This document shows positions 23,951-36,800 of a stretch of 64,000 nucleotides of DNA, piece after piece. Positions within the stretch are counted from its first letter, which is position 1; each line of letters begins with the position of its first letter. Source of the stretch: Chrysemys picta bellii (Eukaryota > Chordata > Testudines > Emydidae); NCBI RefSeq assembly GCF_011386835.1, contig NC_088791.1, positions 52,409,498 through 52,473,497 of the forward strand, read 5' to 3'. Below the pieces are notes generated by a model that saw nothing but the letters and a program-made list of their open reading frames with translations, did not search any database and was not told the DNA's origin. The translations under genes and the position numbers were made by a program.

Positions 23951-25084
23951 TAGGGTGACCAGACGTCCCGATTTTATCGGGACAGTCCCGATATTTCCTT
24001 CTTTGTCCCGCGTCCCGACCGATGTTCGGTCGGGACGCGGGACAAAGAAGGAAATTTACCCTCTGCTCCGGCGCTCACGCCCCCCCAACCCCGACTCCGC
24101 CCCCTCCTTCCCCCATTGGATCTCTCAATGGAGGGAGGAGGTTAGGAGGAGGGTCGGGCAACTACCAGGAGCCTGGGAGGGGAAGGGAAAGTTGCCGCGG
24201 CCCCGCCGGGAAGGAGCCGCTGGAGCGCAGCCGAGTGGGAGAGGCGCGGGGCTCCCATGCCGGCGGCGGGACGCGCCGCATGTGCCCACGGCGGGCTGGG
24301 GAGCGGGAGGCTCTGCAGGGCTGGGAAAAGCCCTGGCTCCTGCCCGTTGCCCAGCCTGGAGCCCCGGGGAGCCCCTCAGGAGACCGGCCGCTGCTGTGGA
24401 GGCAGCAGCCGGGGCTGGCTCTGGCCCGGGTGGGCAGCGTGGGCCGCCGGAGACACGCGGCGAAGAGAGGCTGCGGGGGCGAGACTTGTCCCAGGCAGGG
24501 AGGCCGGCGGATAGGGGCGAGGGGCCAGCCGGGGTCCCCATAAACTTCCCCGCAGCTGACAGGGAGCCCCGCGCCTCTCTTGCTTGGCTGCGCTCCAGCG
24601 GCTCGCCCCGCCTGGAAGGAGCCGCTGGAGCGCAGCCGAGCGGGAGAGGCGTGGGGCTCCCTGCCGGCGGCGGGACGCACTGCATGTGCCCACGGCAGGC
24701 TGGGGGGCAGGAGGCTCTGCAGGGCTGGGAAAAGCCCTGGCTCCTGCCCGTTGCCCAGCCTGGAGCCCCACAGGTGACCGGCCGCTGCTGTGGCTCGGCT
24801 GTGCCAGCCCTGGCCCCTTGCACGCCCGCGCCGTGGCCAGCCCCGGACTTTGTTTCTTGTCCCCCCCCCTGCCCTCTTTATCCCTAGCCCCTTCTGCATC
24901 GGGGCCAGCTTTTGCCCTGGGGTGGGCAGCACGTGCGCCCGGCGCGGCTGGGGCCTGCTAATGCCCCCCTCGCCCCTGCGAAACTGCTTTTTTTTTTTTT
25001 TTTTTTTGGCTCCGCCGCCATTTTTTTTTTGCTCCGCCCCCCCCCCGCGTCCCGATATTTCATCCCTGTGGTCTGGTCACCCTA
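23951..25084. mobile_element. hAT-like element with tagggtgacc ends
   Basis: The inverted ends tagggtgaccagac and gtctggtcaccccta-type sequence are flanked by a perfect 8-bp duplication, gagtggag, at 23943-23950 and 25085-25092. The interior is extremely GC-rich with no transposase. It holds a direct duplication of about 165 bases (24200-24363 and 24607-24773) and an inverted copy of the same segment at 24552-24600, giving a strong hairpin around 24607. A 125-bp relative with the same ends lies at 58008-58132. Confidence 0.9.
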
Positions 25085-25092
25085 GAGTGGAG

Positions 25093-25439
25093 TAAAGATA
25101 CTCTTGAACCCTGTGAGTATGTTCCTTACAGGGTTTTCTCCTCGCCCGAGCACTGCTACCCTGCATACACTGTTTCTAGCAGTGTAGTGTCCTTCTGTCT
25201 CTCCATTACTGGAGTCTTTCCCTGCCACACAGAAAGACTCCAGCAATAGGGAAAAGCTCTAGCTGGGGGAGGCAGTGGGGCAAGGTTTGGTTACTCTCCA
25301 CAGCTGAGCCTTTCCCCACTGCCTCCCCCCTGCCAGACGTGTAGCTACACACCACAGTGTGGATTCGCTTTTCACTGTGACATGTAGCTACACATCCCCT
25401 ATATGCCACCACAAGAGGTATGCAGTGTAGACTTAGCCA
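25093..25439. repeat. Fold-back-rich non-coding DNA
   Basis: Contains short inverted pairs such as ctggagtctttccctg / agactccagcaataggga and two copies of gtagctacaca. It ends gtatgcagtgtagacttag, resembling a Harbinger MITE tip, so it may be an older MITE interrupted by the hAT element to its left. Confidence 0.35.
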
Positions 25440-25692
25440 TACAGTTTGTCTACACTGCAGCTGGGAGTATGTCTACCCAGCCTGGGTAGACAGACTTCTG
25501 ATAGCAGGGCTCAAGCTAGCTTGCTAAAATAGCAATATGGACATTCCGGTTTGGGCTCTTAACCGAAAGGGGTTGGATGGGATTGAGAGCTTGAGCTTCT
25601 CCCTGAGTCAGAATATCTACATTGCTATTTGTAGCATCCCAACTCAAGCCCAGGCTCGGAGAATCGCCCCCAACTTCAGTGTAGCCATACTG
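25440..25692. mobile_element. MITE with tctacactgca ends
   Basis: Left end acagtttgtctacactgcag and right end cttcagtgtagccatactg form an imperfect inverted pair about 250 bases apart. No coding sequence. The target-site duplication is not clear. Confidence 0.5.
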
Positions 25693-25849
25693 CTATAGTC
25701 CCTTAATTTGCAAAGGTGCTGAGTTGTTGGTGGCTGACTCTTCTGGAAATCAATACATAGTACTTAATTTTAAAGAAGATCTCATTCATAGGCATGTAAA
25801 ATCTACCCCAGTAATTAAGTATTTTAAAAAAAATCATATTGATGTAAAT

Positions 25850-26300
25850 GTCTGAGTCCCTCACAATCTGAATTTATTCTCATAACACTCTTGGAGTTAG
25901 GGAAGTTACTTGCCCAAGGTAAGTAAGGCTTGTCTACACTATCGCTTAAGTCGATATAAATTACATTGTTCAGGGGTGTGACCCCCCCCACCTCCAAGTG
26001 ACATAAATTACATCTACTTAAAGCTGTGTCTGCACCGTGCTATGTCATTAGGAGATGCTCTCCCGTGGATATAGATTCTGCCTCTCATTGAGGTGGAATA
26101 ATTATGTCGACGGGAGAGCGCTCTCCTGTCAGCATAGCCCGTCTTCACCAGACGAGCCACAGCAGCACAGCTGCATTGATGCAGCTGTGCTGATGTACCA
26201 TATAATGTAGACTAGCCCATATAGGAAGTCTTTGAAAGAGCAGGGAATCAAATCCCAGGCTAGTGTCCTAACTACAGGACCATTCTGGGAGTTGATGGTT
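25850..26300 (-). repeat. MIR-like SINE, antisense, split by a MITE
   Basis: The left part (25850-25926) has cttgcccaaggtaagtaagg. The right part (26218-26290) has gagcagggaatcaaatccca and gtcctaactacaggaccatt. Together they read as one antisense MIR interrupted at 25927-26217. Confidence 0.5.
25927..26217. mobile_element. Harbinger-type MITE inserted in a MIR
   Basis: The inverted ends ggcttgtctacactatcg and ataatgtagactagcc enclose a 290-bp non-coding interior with a gcagctgtgc/gcacagctgc fold-back. TAA precedes the left end. The right flank (cat) has drifted. Confidence 0.65.
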
Positions 26301-26813
26301 TCCCAGCTGTAAGAATATTGTGCGTGTAATCCAGAAAAAATGTGGGTGCCTTTATCCAGAAAGGCAAGATGGGACTTGGAAGAATAGCACAGTGCCACCC
26401 TGTAACTTCTGAGGATCCCTTACTTTTCTGCATGCCCAGGGCTCATGTAGTTTGCGTTGCCAATGGAAGCCCCATCATGAAACACTTTTGCTGGGGAAAA
26501 TGCCAACATTTGAAAATTCACCCTCAATTTGAAAAGCTCTGGAGACACAAAAGCTGCCCTGATTATAACATTTTGTTTGGTTTTGTATTGTTAGGGGATT
26601 ACAGATCGTTAAACTGAATGAAGGGAAAGTGGCCAAAGATTGGTGGTTTGGGCAATTTGTTTGCCTCAGAATAAAAGCTCTTGTCAATAAATCTGAAATG
26701 CCACAGAAGGTTTTCTTTTCTGTTTGTTACTCGGTGTAAAACAGGTGTAAGTGAGAGCAGACTCAGCAATTGGTGGATTTATCTAAGTGACTGCACTTGG
26801 CACAGAAACATGG
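26300..26813. other. Non-coding, no gene seen
   Basis: The ORFs at 26342-26617 (+) and 26475-26687 (-) overlap and have no motif. Confidence 0.45.
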
Positions 26814-26882
26814 GGTGAAATCCTGGCCCCACTGAAGTCAATAGCAAAACTCCCATTGACTTCAACCAGGGTGGGATTTCTA
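26814..26882. repeat. Palindromic dispersed repeat, copy 2
   Basis: Arms ggtgaaatcctggccccact and cagggtgggatttctacc are inverted around gaagtcaat/attgacttc. Same family as 811-880. Confidence 0.55.
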
Positions 26883-28374
26883 CCCCTGCAGAGTAATCTA
26901 CCTCTTGTGTAGAGATGGTCCATGGGACTTTGGTGTATGAGAGAGATGTATTGGGGGGAGAAACATTAATGGATCATATCTGAGAATTTATGCACACAAA
27001 TCAGGACATGTAATGTTATAGTTCCCATAGCAACCATAACTGTATCACATTACATGCTTCTATTAGAGCATCAGGTTTTAGCAGCATGTAGTGTAATGTG
27101 CAAGGAAAGGAGCTGTAGTATCCTGGGATCCATAATTTTGAATTCTTGACATCCCTACTTTTAAATTCTTAACTTTAACGTTTTTTAAGGTGGCCTTTGG
27201 GACATGGATAAACGTGAAAAGAAGCTATCTGGTGTGTTTGGGAAATACCCTGTTTTGTGGTGTGGACAAACTGTCCACTAGCAGCTAGACTCAGACCACC
27301 AACTATTTGCAGCAAACTATGCTCAAATGGTAACAAACTTCCCATTGATCTAGAGTGGATCTGAACCAGTCATTTAGAGGTGAATGCTTTCATGTATCAT
27401 TAGCTATCCTCTGAGCCACCCAGCCTTAAAGTTATTTTACTGTTTCCAGATGTAAGCTCTTTGGGACATAGACATGTCTTCATTTTATGTTTCTACACTT
27501 TGGGCACTACTGGAAATAAGGAATAATAATATCCATTGGAACGTGTCTCTCTGACCTCATGAGCTTGTTGGCGTCTCTCCATTTTTACTTCCTTTCATAA
27601 TTTCTCTACTAAAATTCTAGAAGAATTTGGGTGCATCACACAGGTGCCTAATATTAGGCAGCCAAGTTTGAAAATTTGTCCTATCTTCAGATTTTCTGTT
27701 GTACTACGTGTTAGCATGATTAGTATCCAAATGTTTTGCTGCTGATTCCTTTGTGAGCTGCTGTCGGCATGCAGGACATGAGAGTAATCAAAAAGAAATC
27801 CTGGTCAGACTCTGCCCCTCCCAGATCAGTCAACAGACAAGCTGCTGCTGGCTGGGTACTCTCCCCACTTCTAGCCTGAAATTGGAGAAGGGGTAGAGGG
27901 GAGGGGAAACTGAGACTGCCTAATGGCTTCCCTCTCTGGCCCGTGAGGGGAATGGAAAAGAAAAAGTCCTCTTTGACAGGCACTTGGAGTGAGAGGAAAA
28001 ATTTCCACTGACTTTAGGCTCCCTGAATCCAAGAGGTATTGATTATATGAAGTAGCTGCGGTAACAAAATGGTCTATATAATGACTCCCCATGCTGGCTT
28101 TATCTTCCCACAGAATCCCTCCCCTTTTAAACTTATGCCTGGAGTGTGGCATGAGAACTCGCCTTCCTTTTTTTAGAGTCATGACTAAATACTAGCTACC
28201 TCTGTAACCTTTACTTGCTATTCTGAAGGTAGCTATTGGTCCTAGGGAAATCAGCTCCCCAAATCCATCTGGTCTGTTTCTTAAGTGGGATGGGTGACTT
28301 GTATGTCCACAACCTCCTCTTTCTACCACCTCCACCCTATTCCTGTGGCAGCCAAACTCAGCTGCCTCCTGGGT
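26883..28374. other. Non-coding, no gene seen
   Basis: A possible MIR tail lies at 27420-27540 (gatgtaagctctttgggaca). The minus ORFs at 27720-28182 show no domain. Confidence 0.45.
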
Positions 28375-28382
28375 TCCATTAC

Positions 28383-29514
28383 CAGGGCCGGTGCAACCAC
28401 TAGGCGGACTAGGCGGCCGCCTAGGGTGCCAAGTGGTTGGGGGCGCCAAAAAGCGGTGCCCCAAACATTTTTTTTAAACAGCGGAGCACAACGCTGCCGC
28501 TGCTCCCCGCCTCCCGGCTCCAGAGGGGCTGCCCGCGGCGTGGCCAGTCCCTCCCCCCGGGGAAGCAGCCGGCGGCAGAGCAGGGAAGGGTCTAGCGCTA
28601 GCAGCTGCGCCTTCTTCCCTGCGCCGCAGACCGAGCCAGGCTCCCCGCCACCCCCGGGGCTCTCAGCGGCAGCAGGCTTGGGTGCAGGGGAGAGAAGCTG
28701 GCTCTGCTCTTCGGGCGGAGAAGCTGGGTGTCAACTCCACCTGCAAGGTACCTAGCCGGGCCACAGGGAGCCACACAGGCCTGCGGAGTGCCGGGGGGTG
28801 GGTAGGTCCAGTCCCTGGCCTGGGGAATGGTGTATATGGGAGCAACCACAGGCACCCCTCCCACAGCTAGCGCCACCCTCTCCAACACCCACTGACCAGC
28901 TACCTTCTCCCCTGTGCACCCCCACCCCAACAACCCACCCTGTCCTGCCACTTTTGCCTCTGGGTAACCTCCACCCAGCAACCCCCCTCCCCCTCCAGCC
29001 ACGGTCACCTTCACCCCTGCATCAACCTTGGGGACCCCCCCCCCGCCATCTCCCTTCTGCCCACTCCTCCCTTGTGCAAACCCCTCCGTGCCATCTTCAC
29101 CCCCCTGCAACAACCCCTGGCACAGACACACCCCCACCTGCCAGCCCCTTGCAACAACCCCCTCCTGCCCACTTCTCCCTTGTGCCACTCCCTCCCTGCC
29201 ACTGCACCCCCTGCAACAAGCCCCTTTTGCCTCTGTGCAATCTCTTCCCTGCCACTACACCCCCGCCCCCTCCACCTCTTGGCCAGCTCCACCCCCTGCA
29301 ACAATCCCATGCACCCCCCTCTCTGCCACCTTCACCCCCTGGAAGAGCCCCCATACAACCCCGCTCTTTGCAGCCCCACGTGCCCCCTACACTTTGTGAA
29401 CATCTGGGCCCCTGGGGGGAACTTGGCTGTAGGAAGGTGGGGGCTGGACATTGGAGGGAGGGGCGCAAGGTGGAAGATTCGCCTAGGGCGCAAAATATCC
29501 TTGCACTGGCCCTG
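28383..29514. mobile_element. hAT-like element, 1.13 kb
   Basis: Left end cagggccggtgcaaccacta, right end ttgcactggccctg, with a perfect 8-bp duplication tccattac at 28375-28382 and 29515-29522. Subterminal gcctagggtgcc / cgcctagggcgc are also inverted. The interior is C-rich on the plus strand from 28860 to 29400 and has no transposase. Its long proline-rich ORFs are artefacts. Confidence 0.9.
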
Positions 29515-29522
29515 TCCATTAC

Positions 29523-30029
29523 TGCTACTAAATCTTTTAAACTGTACTCTTAGACTGACATGCTTCTGGATATTTGGAAATCCACAAGAAAACTAAAGGC
29601 AGGTAGGATATAGGATTATATTTGTTCTCAAGTTATCTGGATATTATCAACATCTGGATGTTGTGGCACTTTTCCATTCTTATTGATGCTCCATCTACGA
29701 AGTGTCACAGTCACTTGCTACTAAAGAGGTGTAGGACAGGAGCGATAGCTAATCTAAAGCTGGAAAGTCCACATTGTAGTATTTTTCCCCTTGCTGATCT
29801 CTTTTATCTGTCTTCCTCCTGTTTCTGTACTTTCTCTTTTGTGCTACAGTACTGTTGCTGAATGTTAATGATCAAAATTATGCTATAGTCCCAGAAAGTT
29901 TTCCTGTAACAATAGATTTTTGATATGGGACATTCAGCTGAAACTGTTTAGAGTATCATCATTAGATGCATTGTTTAACAATTGTGTGGGAGTATATTCG
30001 GGCCTCAGCCGGTCAGTTATTACAATAAC
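29523..30029. other. Non-coding, no gene seen
   Basis: AT-rich, nothing recognised. Confidence 0.45.
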
Positions 30030-30037
30030 CCTATGTG

Positions 30038-30307
30038 CAGGAGCGGTGCCAGGGTTTTTGGCACCCTAGGCAAGGGTCCTTCCACGCTCCCAGTCATCGT
30101 CGGCAATTCTGCGGTGGGGGGGTCCTTCCGCGCTCCCGTCTTCGGGGCACTTCGGTGGCGGGTCCCGGAGCGAGTGAAGGACCCGCCGCAGAATTGCCGC
30201 TGAAGACCCGGAGCGCGGAAGGACCCCCTGCCGCCGAATTGCCGCCCCCCCAAATCCTGGCACCCTAGGCGACCGCCTAGGTCGCCTAAATGGAAGTGCC
30301 GGCCCTG
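30038..30307. mobile_element. hAT-like MITE
   Basis: Ends caggagcggtgccagggttt and ggaagtgccggccctg. Flanks cctatgtg and cctacatg are a diverged 8-bp duplication with two differences. The core contains gcaattctgcgg and its inverted partner ccgcagaattgc. Confidence 0.8.
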
Positions 30308-30315
30308 CCTACATG

Positions 30316-31534
30316 TCTGCCCCACACCAATGATCTTTTTGTTTTTTCTTTTCAAGCTGCTTAGCAATGGTGCACATTTCCCTTCCTTCTCATCCCCACT
30401 GGAACTGCTTGCATATGTTTTCTTTACGCATTTTTTGTCATGGTTTCCATCATTTTGTACTCAGTCTTTTTTACTTTGCCACCTTCACAAACCCTGCTTC
30501 CTTTAACTCTCAAGGAGCCCCTATTGCTTCCTAGTGTTCTGTGGCCACAGAAATGCCCAGAGAGTTGGGGATAACAGATCCACCTGCTAATTCTCTGTCT
30601 TGCAGCTGCTGGTACGTGTTCTGAGGTGCCACTAATCAGGGCCTTATTAGTAATATTTATTTATTATTATCGACTAGGTTTGCAAGGAGAGTAGCAGACA
30701 CAACAGAGAGCCATGTAGACAAAGGGACTTTGAGGAGTGGCTGACTAGTGGATATATATTTTAGAAGGTGCATCTGTGCTGGCCAATATATGGGAGTAGC
30801 TGTAGCTGTGAAGAATGGAGGAGTCTTTTACTGGACGTTTAAAGATGAATGAGACCCAGCCTGTGAAGAGAGAGAAGGGCTCAGCTATGGACCTTGTTGA
30901 GGAGAGATGCTCTATGCAAGGGGCTGATCTATAAGATGTTCCTGATATTTCATTAAAATGGCATGTCCATACCAAGATTACAATGGTGTTGTACAAAGTA
31001 AACTGAAGAGGCTATCAAAATTCATTGGAAGAGGTGCTTCCTCCCTCCAGAAAGTCTTTTGGAGGTGCTGCTGCAAAACACAAAGGCTAGCATGGAGCAG
31101 ATAGACAATGAGTTGGTGGACGAGGAAGCATAAAAAGTCTGATAACATGGGAAGGCGAAAGGGAAGGTATGTGAAGGGTAACAAATAGGAAACAGACGGG
31201 ACCATGAGAAAAATGAGCCATAACATTTCACAAATGCCTCACAGGGAAATGGCTGTTCAGTTGTTGTGGAATTCTTCAAGTTTCGCTATCAGGTTGCCAG
31301 CAGCACATCACTGCTAGTATTGGTTAACTTAAAAGTTACTTTGAGTTGGCAGTGCAAATAGTATAGGCAGAACCATCACTTCCTTCCTCTTCCTCTATAA
31401 GCCACTCTCATTGATGCTTGTGATTTGTTCTGTCACTACCACAGCATTACTGCAAATATCTCTTTAGCTAATTTGTCTTTTCAGTGGTGACATTATGTTC
31501 ACTTTAGGCACTACTGTTGCCTTTTGTTGTCTTT
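30316..31534. other. Non-coding, no gene seen
   Basis: No credible gene. The minus ORFs at 30978-31279 lack motifs. Confidence 0.45.
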
Positions 31535-31542
31535 CTTTAATG

Positions 31543-31874
31543 CAGTGGCAGATTAGCCACTGGGCCAACGGGGCCTGTGCCCAGGGGGCCTGGCCAATTG
31601 GGAGCCCCCAGAAAACTGGGCTCCCCCACACCCCTGCTCCTGCAGGGGAGCGGGGTTGGGGATCAGGGGCTTGCCCTGCTCTTCCCACCCAGTTGGATGT
31701 CCTGCCGGGGGGGGGGGCAGGGCAAACCCCCACACCCCTACCCTGCTCCCCGGCAGGAGTTTTGCCCTGCCTCCCGTCAGGAGTGCCTGGAGGGATGGGG
31801 GGGACTGCAGGCAGAAGGGATGGGAAGGGGCCTGCCACTTGCCCAGGGCCCCACAAAACTGTAATCTGCCTCTG
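31543..31874. mobile_element. hAT-like MITE
   Basis: Ends cagtggcagattagcc and gtaatctgcctctg, flanked by ctttaatg and ctttaata (31535-31542, 31875-31882). Also an inner inverted pair, ggcctgtgcccaggggg / cttgcccagggcccc. Non-coding. Confidence 0.85.
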
Positions 31875-31882
31875 CTTTAATA

Positions 31883-32639
31883 CAGTAGTTCATACTGACT
31901 CATCAGCCTAGAAGAAGCATAGCAGAGTGAAATGGATGTGTACTGGGGCAGGAGATCATAAACTGCTGCTATCAGATTTTAATTTCTTCTGTAAAGATGA
32001 TAGCGTGAGTATCCTTCCCTCAAATACACTGTAACTGATTCATCAAATTTGGGGGAGGGTAGGGAGAGTTGATTTTTTTTCTTTCTTTTCTGCTATCTAG
32101 TTTTATTTCCCATTCCAGTTTTCCACCTGCTTTCTCCCATAAGAAAACAGAATGACTTTTATATATAATTTGTCATACTCAGTGATCCTGCATCAAAGAG
32201 TTTTAAGAACTGTACATGTGCAATCTTCTCGAGCAAACTTTCTCAAGAAATCACTAAACAATGTTCTTCTGACACTCACACAACATGATTTCTAAAGATT
32301 CTCCAATAGGACAGGGAACGCTAATGATTATGGGCTAGATTGTTTTCCCTCCCTTAAGTAGCTGAGCAGCAGGGGCAGGATTGCAGTCCTGGGGCTCAGG
32401 GAATGCAAGGACTACTGCTGAGATGCTTCTGTCCTGGAGCTATGTCTCCCTCTGCCACATGCTGGTCAGCAGAATTGGTAAGCTGTGCAAGGGGAGTAGG
32501 GAAATATGCTGCACCTCCAAAAAAGGGTTGTAAGATGTCCAAATGTATTCTGGGGGCAGGGGAGCGTGCCTTTCTCTGAAGGCAGTGATTGGTCAAAACT
32601 GAACATGGAGTTGCTTAGTGTTCTGAGGCAATACAGAGA
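31883..32639. other. Non-coding, no gene seen
   Basis: Nothing recognised. Confidence 0.45.
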
Positions 32640-33055
32640 TTCCTCTTTCTTAGATGCTTGGCTGTTGTGTGGTGCTCACATGCTAGGGGTCAAACTGATA
32701 ACCAGATTGAATCAGGAAGGAGTTTTCTCCCAAGTTAGACTGGCAAGATCTCTTGGGATTGTTTCACTTTCTTCTGCAGCACGGGGCATGGATCACCTGC
32801 TGGGATCATCTGGGCATCTTTTACCTAATCAATTTCCTGCTGTTTCAGGGCCCTCGGGCATTAATAGCACCTCTGCCTCTGCTGTTCTTGGCCTGTAGCA
32901 CACAACAGTTTAATCTCCTGAGGGCTGAAATGCTTTATTCTAATCCACGTTATTAGGCTCAATACAGGGTTAACTGGGGGAAATTAATGGCCTGCAATAT
33001 GCAGGCTGACAGACTAGATGGTCTAGTGGTCCCTTCTGGCCTTAAACTCTGTGCA
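32640..33055 (+). repeat. CR1-like 3'-end fragment
   Basis: Ends with tgacagactagatggtctag then tggtcccttctggccttaaa, the CR1 3' tail in plus orientation. The upstream portion is diverged CR1-like 3' sequence. The 130-codon ORF here is not a LINE protein. Confidence 0.6.
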
Positions 33056-33846
33056 CCTGTAACCCACACACAGGGGCGGCAGGTTTCTATAATTTTTGGT
33101 TAACTCTGGAGCGAGATTATGGGGGAGAGACTTCACGCTGCACTCCGGGAGAAGCCCTGAAAGGAGCTGCTCACATGCAGGAGGTGCAGTGAGAAGTCCT
33201 GCTGGCCATGGGGCAGCTGGAGGCTACATTGCACCCAGAGAGACAGAGGGGAAAGAAGCTGGCTCAGTGAGAGGAGGGAGGAGGAGAAGCGGGGAAGTTG
33301 TTTGCAGCGAAGAGATAGGAAAACTAGGGTTACCATTCGTCCGGATTTACCCGGACATGTCCTCCTTTTTGTGCTAAAAATAGCGTCCGGGGGGAATTTG
33401 TAAAGCACTCAAAATGTCCGGGATTTCCCCCTCCCCCGGCAGAGCAGAGCGAGCGCCTGGGAGGGCTGCAGGAAAGTCCCGGGCTGGACTCCGGAGCAGC
33501 TGTAGAGGAGCTCCGCCCTGCATTCTGAGCCGGCAGCTCTCCCCTGCAGCCCGGTCCGGCAGCACTGTGCAGGGCCAGGGACCGGGTTTTGTTGTGCTGG
33601 GGAGCGCAGCCACGTGTCCGGCTCGCACAGAGCCCAACACCCTGTTCTGAGCAGCAGGGTAAGGGGGCCAGGGGGCAGGAGAAGGGGCAGGGAGGTTCTG
33701 GAGGGGGCAGTCAAGAAACGTGGGGGGGCTTTTGGGGGGGAGTGGAGAAAGTTTTGGGCAGTCAGGGTACAGGTAGGGGGTAGGGTCCTGGGGGGCAGTT
33801 GGGGGGGGTCTTAGGAGGGGGCAGTTAGGGGACAAGGAACAGGGAG

Positions 33847-36800
33847 TCTCAGGAATCTTTTAGCTATGGAAAAAAGTAATTTATATTTTTATACCGGATT
33901 GGCGCTGGACCGGGTTAATAACGCCCCCGCTGTTGGCTTTGATGCCCCGCCTGACAGTGTTTAATATATTAGGGGTGTGATCAGGGTCGCTGGACCAATG
34001 GATAAAATGGTGTGGACTATAATGAAGTCTCATGAGAATGAGAGTGAGAATCAAGTCCTCCCAGTGGAGCATGGAGCGGAGGTAGAGGAGAATGTTTGTG
34101 ATGATCATGGTGAGGAGATTTTATCTGTCTTACCGATGGTTTTTACAAGGGACACTTTTAATGATTTAACTATGGACAGTTTTAATCCAGATTTTAAGTA
34201 TTTATGTACATTTGATGATCCATATGTTAGGGAATCGGGATATCTTAATGCTCATTTAGTTAATGGGTCTAGTTTATTAAATAGTTTTAGACCAAGTACT
34301 GATTTTAATAGGGATCGTAATAAGGATCTTAACAGTACTGGTAGTAATATAAATATATTAGAAAGTAGTTCGTGGAAGGATGGGGTTTTTTATTTAGAGT
34401 ATCCCGTTGATAGTTTTAATTGTCCAATATGTCCCCAGATATTACCAACATTTGGTAAATGGGCCAAACACATTAATGTGGTTCATAAAAGTAAAGCCAT
34501 ACGAGTTGTATGTAGTAAATGTGGAAAATCTTCTCAATATCATAATATAGCTTGCCACTACCCCAAGTGCATACCCAAGAAGGCGGATACCCCAATGAAG
34601 AGCCATACGTGCTCGGTCTGTGGGCTTGGTTTTCATACTAGATCTGGATTGAGCCAACACTGTAGACATAGACACCCTGCTGTGAGGAATGAGCAAAGAA
34701 AAGAAGATATGGCTGCTAAAAGTAAGATCAAAGAGGGATCGACTAGATCTCGTATATGGACCAAAGATGAGGTTGCGCAGCTTATACAGTTGGAAAGGAA
34801 ATATATTGGGAAAAGGAATATAAATAAATGTATTGAGAGCGAGATGAGGACCAAAACGAATAAACAAATATCAGATAAAAGACGAGAATTAGCAAAGAAG
34901 AAGTTAGTGGTAACAGGAGATAGGGAGGAAGTGACTGAGGTAGAGGACATTAGAGTAAATATATTAGAAATTCCGCCCCCAAGAGAGAGGATTTTCCCAC
35001 TAAAAGGACATCCAGAAGTGGATTTAGTGGAGAAAATATGTAAACGGGGAAAACAAAGTAGGGAGGGAAGAGAAATAATAAATAGTTTAGGGGAAATTGA
35101 AGGATTATTAAAGGAGGATTTAACAAAAGCTCTCGGATGAGCAATGTTGGAAAAATTATGTTATTCATTAGTAGAGGGAAAGGACCCTAGAAATGAAAGT
35201 CAAATAGAGTTGAGGAATAAAGGAAAAGGGAAGATGAGAAAGGAGGGGAGAAGGAAGCAATTTAATGCAATTAGGAGATATGCTACAAAGAAAGCTAAGT
35301 ATAAATTCTATCAACAATTATTGGATAAGGATAGAAGAAGATTGACTCGCATTATAATGGGAGAGCCAGATAAGGCTAAGTGTGCTATCCCTATGAAAGA
35401 AATTGAGGAATACTATGTAAATATTTTGGGAACAATTGGACATGGTAATATGATAGGGTGGCCATCATCCACAGAGAATGCGGATAATGATATATTAATG
35501 AGTCCGATCTCTGTGGATGAGATTAGAATAGCTTTAAGAGAAATAAGAAAAGATAGTGCTCCTGGCCCAGATAAAGTAAAAGTGAGCAATTTGTGGGATA
35601 TTTTTAATTTAGACTCCTTAATACTTACAAAAATTTTTAATATATGGTTTCTAAATAGACAGGTACCAGATGAATTTAAGAAAAATAGAACGATTTTAAT
35701 ACCAAAGACACAAGATGAGGAGGAAATGAAGAAGTTAACATCTTGGAGACCATTGACAATTGGGTCAGTTTGGATTAGAATCTATACCAAAATATTAGCA
35801 AAAAGACTGGTGGAAACAGTTAAGATATGTAGTAGACAAAAAGGGTTTATATCCGCCCCTGGGTGTGAGGAAAAAGCTATATTAGATAATTTGATTAAAG
35901 GGGCTAAACGAAATGGGAATGAAATTGCAATAGTGTTCGTAGATCTGGCTAAAGCATTTGATTCTGTGGGACACGGACATATAATAGCCGGGTTGAGAAG
36001 ATTTGGTATAGATGAACATTTTATAGATATTATTAGGGACCTTTATGATAATTGCACAACTAGGGTATGGGTGGGTGATGAAGCTACTGAGTCTATTTTA
36101 ATTAGGAGGGGGGTCAAGCAGGGTGACCCGTTGTCCTCAATTTTGTTTAATATTGCTATGGATCCCCTTTTAACTAGATTAGAAGTAGAAGGAAGTGGTT
36201 TTTATGTTAAGGGTAATAGTGTCACGTCATTGGCTTTTGCCGATGATGTGGTAATTTTAAGTAGCTCATATAAAGGAATGATCAAAAATTTGGGTATCTT
36301 AGAGGAGTTTTGTAAAAATACTAATCTCTCTGTTAATGTGAAGAAAATGAAAGGCTTTCATATTTTAACTAAACATAAAACCTATGTAGTTAATCCTAAG
36401 GATAATTGGCAGATAGGGTCAGAGGAGATTGAATATGTTCAACCAGGGGATTTTGAAAAATATTTAGGGGCTAGAATAGATCCCTGGATAGGTGTAGGGG
36501 GACCGGTACTTAAAGAAAAATTGAAAGATTGGAGTGAGGATTTAATTAAGGCCCCATTAAAACCGGCCCAAAAAATATTAATTTTACAGACATACATTTT
36601 ACCGAAGCTATTTTATAATCTTCTTTTAATAGAACCCCCTTTTAATCTTTTAGATGATCTTGATGTGTTAGTTAGAAAAATAGTTAAAGAGATTTTACAT
36701 TTACCTCAGTGTACCACAGATGGGATATTTTATTCTAGAGGTAGGGATGGTGGTTTAGCTCTCACTAAGTTTAGTGTGCAAATCCCAAATATGTTAATTC

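Noticed and set aside
24022..24961. ORFs up to 316 codons on both strands
   Set aside because: Low-complexity Ala/Gly/Pro/Arg frames inside the GC-rich hAT element 23951-25084; frames are open on both strands alike.
28598..29596. Proline-rich ORFs of up to 251 codons
   Set aside because: Arise from the C-rich core of the hAT element 28383-29514; no motif.
32506..32956. 130-codon plus ORF
   Set aside because: Lies largely over a CR1-like 3' fragment; no LINE domain or other motif.
33977..33997. GTG at 33977 as the R2 start
   Set aside because: A eukaryotic frame; the first ATG is 33998. The upstream frame is open, so the true initiation point remains unknown.
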